64,000 bases of DNA from Bremerella volcania (GTDB taxonomy: Bacteria; Planctomycetota; Planctomycetia; Pirellulales; Pirellulaceae): NCBI RefSeq assembly GCF_007748115.1, contig NZ_CP036289.1, positions 1,488,001 to 1,552,000 of the forward strand, written 5' to 3'. Position 1 is the first letter of the stretch. Each line of letters begins with the position of its first letter. Positions 44,389 to 52,641 of the stretch are shown here, piece after piece. The translations under genes were made by a program, and so were the position numbers. The notes under the pieces were generated by a model. That model was not told where the DNA came from and made no database searches. It worked only from the letters and a program-made list of their open reading frames with translations.

Positions 44389-45645
44389 GTGAACGAAGAA
44401 CATCAACTACTCGAGTACATCGAGGAAGGCATCGTCGCGCATGGTGGGGAACTGGGGGGCTGGACGCAGCTGTTCGATGGCAATCTGAAGCTGTTCGACG
44501 GACGCATCACCCTTACCGGCGAGATTTACGAAGGTGAAGACGGGCGGCGGGAGATGGCGCATTGTCACGTGTTTGCCACGCTGCATGAGTACGACGACGA
44601 AGTCCTGGATGCCTGCGTCGTTGGCATGGGGGACGATCGTGACAAGGCACTACGCGAAGCGGCGGCGCTGTGGATTACCTGCGTGGCCGGGCCGATCAAG
44701 TCGTTTCTCGACAATAAGCCCCTCTGCATGACCTGCCAGGCCGGCGTAGCGGACGGCGATTTCTCGAAAGGATATGCGCCCGGCGACTACGGTCTGCCAG
44801 GGCTGCGGGCGTACGTGGGGCCATCGCTGGCGCGAGGCATCGAAGACGACGCAATCCACGGCAAGCTGGACGACAGCAAGCCGTGGTTTCGCTACGCGGC
44901 CGAGTCGGCGGCTCCGCGGCGAGTCCACCTGGTCAAGGCGACCATCCTTTCGCATGGTGCCGAAGGCTGGAAGCGTGAACTCGAAATCGACGGGCACGAG
45001 GTCGCGCATCACGATGACGACTGGCCGGCCGGCGTGGAGGGGCCAGACTTCGGCTACCTGACGCGTTTTGCCGTGTTCGAGTTTCCTCGCAATTCGGCGG
45101 AGATCGAGCACCGCAAGGAACTGGAACGCACGATCCGCTTCTTCGCCGAGCACTTTACCGACTACCCCACGATCGATGAGCTGATGGACGCCATGGTCGG
45201 AAAGGGATTCGATGCCGACCTGGTTCACGAAGTCGAGTCTCTTTCGACGATTGCATTCGGGCGTCTTTACTTCGAGCAGACCGGCATCAAGTACTCCCCT
45301 ACGATCGTGCGAGCACATCGTGACGGCACGATCGAAACGGATGTCCCATTGATGTCACTGCCGGCCTACTCAAGGGCCCGAGCGATCGGGGCCAAGCTTT
45401 GGGAGACGTTGCCGGAAGAAAAGTGGCAACCACTCACCTTATACAACGCCGAATCGAATGCGATTTTGAATGCTTTGGAATCGGGTGCCAATCCTGACGA
45501 CTTGAGCGCCATGCGGCTCTTTCCGAGTGTGGTGCCCGACCGAGGAGTTTCGCAGGAAACGATGGACAAGGCGGTGGAGACGGTCTTCAACATGTCGCAG
45601 CATTCTCGCCCGGCGCGCAAGAAGCCTTGGTGGAAGTTCTGGTAG
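44389..45645 (+). CDS. DUF6348 family-like protein
   Basis: 418 residues from GTG 44389. The N-terminal 250 residues fit my memory of DUF6348 (GRITLTGEIYEGEDGRREMAHCHVFATLHEYDDEVLDACVVGMGDDRDKALREAA). The C-terminal part looks distinct, with a final basic-aromatic tail (ARKKPWWKFW) of the kind that binds membranes. No catalytic motif. Third of the DUF2314-ankyrin / phosphatase / DUF6348 series, with 35 bases from the previous stop, so an operon is likely. Confidence 0.72.
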   Translation: MNEEHQLLEYIEEGIVAHGGELGGWTQLFDGNLKLFDGRITLTGEIYEGEDGRREMAHCHVFATLHEYDDEVLDACVVGMGDDRDKALREAAALWITCVAGPIKSFLDNKPLCMTCQAGVADGDFSKGYAPGDYGLPGLRAYVGPSLARGIEDDAIHGKLDDSKPWFRYAAESAAPRRVHLVKATILSHGAEGWKRELEIDGHEVAHHDDDWPAGVEGPDFGYLTRFAVFEFPRNSAEIEHRKELERTIRFFAEHFTDYPTIDELMDAMVGKGFDADLVHEVESLSTIAFGRLYFEQTGIKYSPTIVRAHRDGTIETDVPLMSLPAYSRARAIGAKLWETLPEEKWQPLTLYNAESNAILNALESGANPDDLSAMRLFPSVVPDRGVSQETMDKAVETVFNMSQHSRPARKKPWWKFW

Positions 45646-45718
45646 ATTCGACGCGACAAGACTAGAATCGAGAGGAACGATTCTCCGCGATTGCTTTTTC
45701 TCTCATAGATCGACTGTC

Positions 45719-46426
45719 ATGACAAAGCTACCTTCCGCCGCTGTCTGCCTCGTTGCGATCCTCCTGTTTGTCGGCTGCGATATTCCAAAAAACGGGGACG
45801 CGCTGGTCGAAGAAGGGGCCACTTATCACGACGAGGGGAACTACGCCGAAGCGATTCCCTATTTCCAGGATGCCCTCGAGAAGCCGCTGGTCAACTATAA
45901 CAAGAGCGAAGTGCTGACCATGATCGGCAACTGCTACAACGAGTTGGACGAGTACGAGGAGTCGATCAAGTACCACAACATGGCGATCAAGGAGAATCCC
46001 AAGAATCACATGGCATACGTGAATAAAGGAGTCGTATGCCGTTTGTTGGGCGAGTTTGACGAGGCCGAGAAGATGTACAATAAGGCTCTGGAACTGGAGC
46101 CGGAGTATGCCGAACTGCACGTCAGCCTGGGGGCACTGTATATCCATCAGGAAGAATACGAAAAGGCGGTCGCTCACTTGGAGAAGGGGGTCGAACTGGA
46201 TGACTCACTGGCGGTCGCGCACTCGAACCTAGCGTTTGCGTACGCCACGGTGGGCCGCTTTGAAGATGCCGATCGTGAACTTAAGAAGGCGATCGTCCGC
46301 GGGTACGAACGCCCCGAGCTGATCAAAGAACGCATCGACTCGTTCCGGGCGGTTGCCGACGAAACGCCAGCGTCGGATGAAGCGGGTGCTGAGTCGACCG
46401 GCGAGGATCAATCTTCCGACCAATAG
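45719..46426 (+). CDS. TPR lipoprotein
   Basis: 235 residues from ATG 45719. The signal ends in LLFVGC, a lipobox with Cys20. Five TPR motifs follow (GATYHDEGNYAEAIPYFQDALE, EVLTMIGNCYNELDEYEESIKYHNMAIKENP, AYVNKGVVCRLLGEFDEAEKMYNKALELEP, ELHVSLGALYIHQEEYEKAVAHLEKGVELD, AHSNLAFAYATVGRFEDADRELKKAI), then an acidic tail. A typical protein-protein scaffold in the periplasm or outer membrane. Its end overlaps the convergent gene by 19 bases. Confidence 0.9.
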   Translation: MTKLPSAAVCLVAILLFVGCDIPKNGDALVEEGATYHDEGNYAEAIPYFQDALEKPLVNYNKSEVLTMIGNCYNELDEYEESIKYHNMAIKENPKNHMAYVNKGVVCRLLGEFDEAEKMYNKALELEPEYAELHVSLGALYIHQEEYEKAVAHLEKGVELDDSLAVAHSNLAFAYATVGRFEDADRELKKAIVRGYERPELIKERIDSFRAVADETPASDEAGAESTGEDQSSDQ

Positions 46427-47463
46427 TCGGCTTCATCTAGACATAGGTCGGCCTCGCCAGCGGCGACCAGCGGGTAGGGGCCAAACGTCCCGCCGTGGTC
46501 CGTTTGGCTGGGCCCGGGGCTGTAGAGCAAGAAGCATTCGATCGCGCGGTGAAAGATCCCTTTCCACTGGGGACGATAGATGAAGTCACGCTCGGTGAAG
46601 GGATCGCTCGGAAGTTCCGCCAGGACGCCAGGGATCAGTTCGGCAAGCTGCCGGGGGTAACTGCCGGTCATGGCTCGAAACATGCGGATCGCGGTATCGA
46701 GAGTCATCAGACGCAAGCCGGCAATCGCACGGTTCTCGAGATTACGGCTCGTATCGGTTCGCTCTTCATCAGGTATGTTCAGCGTGAGATCGACCACCTC
46801 GTAATACGCGGCAATCTCTTCCTCGGACATCTCTTGCTTGTCTTCTTCGGTAAGCTCGATATCGGACCGATCCACGGGTTCATCCGGGTACTCGACGATC
46901 TCTTCCCATTTGCGATCGCGCTCAAGGACGGCGTTCCAGTCGTCTCGGCCAGCTTCGATTTGAGGGATACGGACCAGCAAGTGAGACAAGGTCGCTTCGT
47001 CGTACTTCGCACGCCACCGCCGCAGCAGGTCGATGCCAGCGGCTGAAATGGCCCAACCCACCATGTGATCGCATAAGAGCCCGCCGCGACCCGTCGCACC
47101 AGCGAGTTCCAACAAATCGAGCCCAATCGAAGCCGCATCGGCCCAGCGATTTTCCAGCCCGGCCAGATGCCCCTCGGTAGTGAAGGCCCGAGACAGACCG
47201 CGCAGATGCTGCATGTTGGGACAGTTCTTGGCAAAGAAGTCCGCTTCGTAGACCAACTCAATCTTGCACGTTGGGCCCAGGTGCATCCGAGCAAACGCCA
47301 GTGCTTCGCGGTTGTGACTTACGATACGACGAAGCGAGGCGACGTCTCCGCGGTCGATCAAGTCGTGGTAGTCATCGTCGACAACGACCTGCGATGCGGC
47401 TTGAACCAGACGAAGATAAGGACTCTCGAACACGCGACGCGTCTGCTTTGTCGAAGGAGGCAA
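46408..47463 (-). CDS. Hypothetical protein with pseudopilin-like tail
   Basis: 351 residues from TTG 47463, supported by GAAGGAAG with seven-base spacing. Mostly helical. The C-terminal part (AIRMFRAMTGSYPRQLAELIPGVLAELPSDPFTERDFIYR) resembles the segment after the pilin helix in GspG-like proteins, where a run of YP-x-L-x-L and DP[FW] occurs, but the hydrophobic N-methylation helix is absent. The N-terminal half (LRRIVSHNREALAFARMHLGP) recalls a secreted family that is expanded in planctomycetes. No function can be assigned. Confidence 0.72.
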   Translation of the reverse strand: MPPSTKQTRRVFESPYLRLVQAASQVVVDDDYHDLIDRGDVASLRRIVSHNREALAFARMHLGPTCKIELVYEADFFAKNCPNMQHLRGLSRAFTTEGHLAGLENRWADAASIGLDLLELAGATGRGGLLCDHMVGWAISAAGIDLLRRWRAKYDEATLSHLLVRIPQIEAGRDDWNAVLERDRKWEEIVEYPDEPVDRSDIELTEEDKQEMSEEEIAAYYEVVDLTLNIPDEERTDTSRNLENRAIAGLRLMTLDTAIRMFRAMTGSYPRQLAELIPGVLAELPSDPFTERDFIYRPQWKGIFHRAIECFLLYSPGPSQTDHGGTFGPYPLVAAGEADLCLDEADYWSED

Positions 47464-47674
47464 GTTAAGCTTCCTTCATCTTATCGGGACGCAACAAATC
47501 GCGGAATTGAATTGTCGTTCGAAAGGGAACGAATCATTCTCGGCTGTTGCATCGTTAGCCATAACACGAAATCTTGTTTTTTCATTTGACCTTCATCTGC
47601 TGCCAACATTACCTCGACAAACTTGTCGGCTCATTGTCTCTCTGGACACTCCCCATGTTGAAGGATCACCTCGG

Positions 47675-49228
47675 ATGAAATTACTTTCTTTTGGCAGTGC
47701 CGTTCTGGCATCGCTGGTTCTGGCCGGTTCGGCTGCGGCTGGACCGTTGGATTTTCTGTTTGGGACGCCTAGCCTTGAATTTCAGTGGCGTCACTTCGGT
47801 ACCGTGAGCGAAATCGCCTCGTACGACGCGACCACGCAGAAAGTCTTCACGACCAATTCGGAAGACGGAACGGTCGACGTGCTTGATGCGACCGACGGTA
47901 CGCTGCTGCACCAGATTGATGTCGGAGACGTCAACAGCGTCGATTGCCATGAAGGCCTGGTCGCCATCGCCGTCGACTCGGGAACGGTCGGTGTGCGTGG
48001 CAAGGTGATGCTCGTCGATGCCGACGACTACACGGTTTTCTCGCAGCCCGAAGTCGGTTTCCTGCCAGACATGGTGACCTTCACCCCCAACGGCAAATAC
48101 GTGCTGGTTGCCAACGAAGGGGAACCGGAAGATGACTACGTCCTTGATCCCGTCGGCTCGGTTTCGATCATCGACGTGACCGATCCTGCCGATCCGGAAG
48201 TGTTTGAAGCTGGTTTCGAGTCGTTCAACGGCGACGAAGCCGCGCTCAAGGCCGACGGCGTTCGTATCTTTGGCCCAGGCTCGTCGGTCGCTCAGGATAT
48301 GGAACCGGAATACATTACCGTTTCGGCCAATTCCCGTACGGCTTACGTCAGCTGCCAGGAAAACAACGCGATTGCCGTGGTCAATATTCCTGCCAAACGC
48401 ATCGTGTCGATCAATCCGCTGGGCTACAAAGATCATTCCTTGGAAGAAAATGCCTTCGATGCTTCGGACCGCGACGATGCCATCAACATCCAGCCATGGC
48501 CGGTCAAGGGGATGTACATGCCAGATTCAATCGCCTCGACCAAATTCCTTGGTTTCACCTTGGTGGCTTCGGCCAATGAAGGGGATGCCCGCGAGTATGG
48601 TGACTTTGAAGAAGAGGAACGCGTCAAGGATCTGACACTCGATCCAACCGTATTCCCCGATGCCGATGATCTGCAAGAAGACGAAACCTTGGGCCGTTTG
48701 ACCGTGACGACCACCATGGGCGATATCGACAACGATGGCGACTACGACGAGCTGTACAGCTTTGGTGCCCGTTCGTTCTCGATCTGGCTCTTCACGCCGT
48801 TTGGCCAGACCGTCCAGGTTTATGACAGCGGCAGCGAATTTGAAGAAATCATCGCTGCTCAAGTTCCAGAAGAATTCAACTCGAACGAAGGTGAAGAAGA
48901 CAGCTTCGATAACCGTAGCGACAACAAAGGTCCAGAGCCTGAAGCACTTGACATCGGCAGTGATCTGGGTTGCACCTGGGCTTTCATCGGGCTGGAACGC
49001 GTCGGCGGCATCATGCTGTATGATATCTCGAATCCGCTCAACCCGAGCTTCCTACAGTACGAACGCGACGAGCTAGACAATGCCCCGGAAGGGATCGACT
49101 TCATCCCACGCGGCGAAGGCCCATTCAGCGAGCCATCGATTGTGGTGTCGAACGAAGTGAGCGGTACGACGACCTTCTACCGCATCAAGCGAACCGGCGG
49201 ACTGTTCTCGAGCCTGCTCAACGACTAA
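47675..49228 (+). CDS. Secreted choice-of-anchor-I-type beta-propeller protein
   Basis: 517 residues from ATG 47675, where the signal peptide starts (MKLLSFGSAVLASLVLAGSAAA). The mature protein has repeated 7-bladed-propeller-like units (ATTQKVFTTNSEDGTVDVLDATDG, VTFTPNGKYVLVANEGEPEDDY, TVSANSRTAYVSCQENNAIAVV), the NEGxPxDDY and ANEGDAREYGDF motifs of the choice-of-anchor I family, and a C-terminal half with ALDIGSDLGCTWAFIGLERVGGIMLYDI. No anchor domain follows, so it may be released or held by other means. Function unproven. Confidence 0.85.
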   Translation: MKLLSFGSAVLASLVLAGSAAAGPLDFLFGTPSLEFQWRHFGTVSEIASYDATTQKVFTTNSEDGTVDVLDATDGTLLHQIDVGDVNSVDCHEGLVAIAVDSGTVGVRGKVMLVDADDYTVFSQPEVGFLPDMVTFTPNGKYVLVANEGEPEDDYVLDPVGSVSIIDVTDPADPEVFEAGFESFNGDEAALKADGVRIFGPGSSVAQDMEPEYITVSANSRTAYVSCQENNAIAVVNIPAKRIVSINPLGYKDHSLEENAFDASDRDDAINIQPWPVKGMYMPDSIASTKFLGFTLVASANEGDAREYGDFEEEERVKDLTLDPTVFPDADDLQEDETLGRLTVTTTMGDIDNDGDYDELYSFGARSFSIWLFTPFGQTVQVYDSGSEFEEIIAAQVPEEFNSNEGEEDSFDNRSDNKGPEPEALDIGSDLGCTWAFIGLERVGGIMLYDISNPLNPSFLQYERDELDNAPEGIDFIPRGEGPFSEPSIVVSNEVSGTTTFYRIKRTGGLFSSLLND

Positions 49229-49257
49229 GCGAACTTTCGCACGCATCCTGTTAAAAT

Positions 49258-49296
49258 AAAAACCGCCTGCAGCGAGATCTCGCTCAGGCGGTTTTC
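49258..49296. terminator. Bidirectional terminator
   Basis: AAAACCGCCTGCAGCGAGAT and CTCGCTCAGGCGGTTTTC form a long stem (11 perfect outer pairs plus an inner AGCGAG/CTCGCT) with T-runs both ways. It separates the propeller gene and the helicase gene. Confidence 0.9.
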
Positions 49297-49322
49297 TTTT
49301 GCCGTATCATGATTGTTTTGGC

Positions 49323-50852
49323 TTAGCCCTTGGCACTTGCCGGGCGGCGTCGCTTTTGCTTCTGGCCGAAGCCGGTTGCCGGCTTACCGCCGATGCGCTT
49401 CGGCTTCTTCTTATTGCCGAAAGGACCGGCCGCGGCTGGCTTCTTGTCGCTGGGTCGATCGTCGCCGCCTTGGTGGTCGCGGCTTTGACTATTGGAAGAA
49501 GCCTTCGAGCCGAAACGACGCGGCTTCTTGCCTGGCTTACTGCCAAACTTACGTGGACCACCATTTGCTTGCGAATCGCTACCACTGCGTGGACCGCCAC
49601 TCCGAGGACCGCGTCCGCGCGAACCACCGCGTCTTGGTTCGTCGTACACGATCGGTTCGCTCGTCTCGAAGCCTTCGATGGTCGGTTCGATCGGGATCGA
49701 GATTCGCGTCAAGCGTTCGATCTGCTTAAGCAAGCGGCGCTCGCCACCGGCACAGAAAGATACAGCCACCCCTTCGGCGCCAGCCCGCGCGGTGCGGCCG
49801 ATTCGATGGACGTATGTCTCCGGCGTTTCCGGTAGATCGAAGTTCACCACGTGCGAAACGTCATTCACGTCCAGGCCGCGTGCGGCGATGTCGGTGGCTA
49901 CCAGAACCGGTGGGCGGTTGCTCTTGAACTGGGCCAGCGTGCGGCTGCGGACGCTTTGGCTTTTGTTGCTGTGGATCGCGGCGGCACGCAGGCCGTCCTT
50001 TTCCAGCAGTTGGACAATCTTGTCGCAGTCGTGCTTGGTGCGGACGAACACCAACGTTCGGCTGCGTGGGGTGTCTTGCAGGTAACGTGAGAGCAGGGCG
50101 GCTTTGCGCCTCTTGTCGACGAAGTGGACCGACTGCGAGATGCGATCGGCCGGAGCCGCGACCGGGGCGACCTGAACCGAGACCGGATTGGTCAGCCACT
50201 TTTCGGCTAGTTCGCGAATTTCCGGCGGCATGGTGGCCGAGAACATCACCGTTTGACGCTGATCGGGACACGCGGCGACGATCTTCTTTAAGGCCGGCAA
50301 GAAGCCCATGTCGAGCATCTGGTCGGCTTCGTCGAAGCAAAGGATTTCCAACTGCGAGAGGTTGATGTGACCCTGGTTCATCAGGTCGAGCAGGCGGCCA
50401 GGCGTGGCCACCAGGGTGTCGACACCCCAGCGAAGATCACGAACCTGAGGGTTTTGCGAAACGCCGCCGAACACCACGGTGTGTTTCAGCGCTGTTGCCC
50501 CGCCGTACTTCTTCAGGCTCTCGCCAATCTGAGCGGCCAACTCACGTGTGGGGGCCAGAATCAGGCCACGGATCGGGCGTGGTGGTCCGTGGAACTTGTT
50601 GTGAGGAACGCGCTTGCCGCGAACACGCTCGGTCGGCTGCTCCCGGGGAGGTAGCGTCTCGAGCAGGCGATTAAGCATGGGCAGCGCAAATGCCGCGGTC
50701 TTGCCAGTGCCGGTTTGGGCACAGCCAATCAGGTCTTTGCCGTCCATGATGACGGGAATGGCTTCCGCTTGAATCGGCGAGGCCGTTTCGTATTTCAGCT
50801 TCTTCAGGGCACGCTGAAACGGTTCGGCTAGCGCGACGTCGGTAAACTTCAT
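49323..50852 (-). CDS. rhlE: DEAD-box RNA helicase, RhlE type
   Basis: 509 residues from ATG 50852 (MKFTDVAL); an earlier TTG exists at 50861. Q motif SPIQAEAIPVI, Walker A AQTGTGKT at 45-52, GG and TPGR motifs (VATPGRLLDLM), DEAD box in CFDEADQML, SAT, and the C-terminal HRIGRTARAG all intact. The tail beyond about 385 is basic and low complexity (RRGGSRGRGPRSGG, KKPRRFGSK), as in RhlE/CsdA-like helicases acting on ribosome assembly or mRNA decay, especially in cold. Cytoplasmic. Symbol given by family resemblance. Confidence 0.92.
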   Translation of the reverse strand: MKFTDVALAEPFQRALKKLKYETASPIQAEAIPVIMDGKDLIGCAQTGTGKTAAFALPMLNRLLETLPPREQPTERVRGKRVPHNKFHGPPRPIRGLILAPTRELAAQIGESLKKYGGATALKHTVVFGGVSQNPQVRDLRWGVDTLVATPGRLLDLMNQGHINLSQLEILCFDEADQMLDMGFLPALKKIVAACPDQRQTVMFSATMPPEIRELAEKWLTNPVSVQVAPVAAPADRISQSVHFVDKRRKAALLSRYLQDTPRSRTLVFVRTKHDCDKIVQLLEKDGLRAAAIHSNKSQSVRSRTLAQFKSNRPPVLVATDIAARGLDVNDVSHVVNFDLPETPETYVHRIGRTARAGAEGVAVSFCAGGERRLLKQIERLTRISIPIEPTIEGFETSEPIVYDEPRRGGSRGRGPRSGGPRSGSDSQANGGPRKFGSKPGKKPRRFGSKASSNSQSRDHQGGDDRPSDKKPAAAGPFGNKKKPKRIGGKPATGFGQKQKRRRPASAKG

Positions 50853-51349
50853 ATCAATCAATGCTTTCGGAAGACGTTCGCAGACCGTCGGTAGAGAGTC
50901 CTCTGTTACCGGGACGCGCGAACTGTCTGCCCCATGGTTTGCGGGGCGATGCCAGGTTGTCGGCCAGATGGTTTTGCCTTACGTGGCAAATAAATCATCA
51001 CGCACGATATTGGTTTGCGTGGAGTGGCCGTAAGGGGCAAGATAATCAGTCGCGGTCGAGAGAACGAGCAACCTGGGATGAGCAAGTGAGATGGCAAAAC
51101 GTTTGCTGCATCTCGGTCCAGGTGACCGCTTTTTATCGAATCGAATGAACTTAAACGGCCAAAAGGCCGCTAAGTCTCACACCTTGTTTGGCATTACTAT
51201 ACTCGCTAAGCGCACGAAAGAATAGGCGGGTTTCCGCGACGCGTGGCCAGAAAGGGGTAAATCCAACCCATTTCTGGGCGGAACCTGCCGAAGGCGTTAC
51301 GATGCGCCAAGTGGTTAGCTGATAAGACTTTACCGAAAAGGAAAAGGGT
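50853..51349. other. Intergenic region between divergent genes
   Basis: About 490 bases that must carry promoters for the helicase (minus) and DinB-like gene (plus). Long leaders are usual for cold-induced helicases but I see no defined motif, only a small CGGCC/GGCCG hairpin near 51157. Confidence 0.45.
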
Positions 51350-51865
51350 ATGGCCGATTTCTGGAACGACCTGCTTTACCAGCAATACGAAGCCTCGTTG
51401 TGCACGTTGAATCACTGTATTATCGAGAGTCCGGAAGCGGCCTGGCAGGGGAAGGTGGTCAATATGACCTTCGACCAGGTTGTCTTTCACACGCTGTTTT
51501 TCACCGACTACTACCTCTGCAAAGAACCAGAAGATCTCAAGCAGCAGGCGTACCACCGACAGTATGCTGATTTCTTTGCCGACTACGAAGAAATGGAGCC
51601 GCGCCACCAGGTGCAGCGGTATACCAAAGAGTCACTCGACGACTATCTGCAGTTCTGTCGAACGAAGGCGAACGAGGTGCTGGCGGCGGAATCGGCCGCA
51701 GACCTGGCTGCCCCCTGTTTGTTTCCTCCCAAGACGTTCAGCCGAGCCGAACTCCATGTTTACAACGTGCGTCATATTCAACACCACGCGGCCCAACTGA
51801 TCATGCGGCTGCGGATGGACTACGAGATCCACACCCCATGGTTTGGCAGTGGTTGGAAGGCCTGA
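51350..51865 (+). CDS. DinB-like metal-binding protein
   Basis: 171 residues of the DinB/YfiT four-helix family. His residues expected as metal ligands occur in VVFHTLFFTDYYL and RHIQHHAAQLIMRLR, with a possible first one in the N-terminal helix (LNHCII). Family members include thiol-S-transferases and uncharacterised proteins, so the reaction is open. AAAAGGAAAAGG precedes the ATG by two bases plus spacer. The stop is 34 bases before the next gene's start at 51900. Confidence 0.82.
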   Translation: MADFWNDLLYQQYEASLCTLNHCIIESPEAAWQGKVVNMTFDQVVFHTLFFTDYYLCKEPEDLKQQAYHRQYADFFADYEEMEPRHQVQRYTKESLDDYLQFCRTKANEVLAAESAADLAAPCLFPPKTFSRAELHVYNVRHIQHHAAQLIMRLRMDYEIHTPWFGSGWKA

Positions 51866-51899
51866 TCCAAGGGCATTCTTTCAGGAGCTAAAGATCCTC

Positions 51900-52505
51900 G
51901 TGACAGCGCAAATCGACGATTACTTTCTGTACGCCGACAAGTCTTACAGCGTCGCAGGCATCAGCGAAGGGAGTCTGTTTGATCCGGCGATCCTGGACAT
52001 CCAACCGATGGGAACTTGCTCGGCCTGTTGGCGAGGCTACTTCGTCGAGTATGGCCTGGTCGATCGGCATTTGGCCGTTGTGAACCTGCATGCCAGTTTT
52101 TATGAAGAGGGGGAAGGCTACCGACGGCTGCAAGGGCCGGAGATCAATGGCATCGTGCCGACTGATATGCAGGACGAGCACGACTGGTTCAACAATCACT
52201 ATGAGAAGATCAACTTCCACCTGGAGTACTCTGGCGGGCTGCTGCTGGCCGACGGCTTTATCGAAGAGCTATACGTGCACATGGGCTTTCATCCAGCCTG
52301 GAAGTACCTTCAGGTACGAGAACTAGTCTTCGAAAACGGGATCTTGATCGGCGATTACGATCGTAGCGAAAAGATGGCTGAGATCCGTCAAATGATTACC
52401 GGTGACGCTCGGCGGGAGGGGACTTCGGGCGTGCCATCCGAAGAGGATATCAGCACCTTCATCGAGCGAGCCTTCGATCGTACGTATCGGATGGGATGGC
52501 TCTAA
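51900..52505 (+). CDS. Hypothetical protein
   Basis: 201 residues from GTG 51900; AGGAG lies 13 bases upstream, somewhat far, and an earlier start overlapping the DinB-like gene is possible. Protein-like throughout: QIDDYFLYADKSYSVAGISEG, then EYSGGLLLADGFIEELYVHMGFHPAWKYLQVRELVFENGILIGDYD, then a helical end. No family recognised. Two close genes on one strand suggest an operon with the DinB-like gene. Confidence 0.65.
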   Translation: MTAQIDDYFLYADKSYSVAGISEGSLFDPAILDIQPMGTCSACWRGYFVEYGLVDRHLAVVNLHASFYEEGEGYRRLQGPEINGIVPTDMQDEHDWFNNHYEKINFHLEYSGGLLLADGFIEELYVHMGFHPAWKYLQVRELVFENGILIGDYDRSEKMAEIRQMITGDARREGTSGVPSEEDISTFIERAFDRTYRMGWL

Positions 52506-52641
52506 ATCACTCCATCTGCCCGGATGCTTCTCGTAGGTTCCGGTTATGCGGGTTCTGACGATTTGAAACACTCCAGGGCTGACCTATCTTTTAGGACCTT
52601 GTTTTCCGTATTGATGGCATGTGTTCTCGGAGAAGGTCCCG

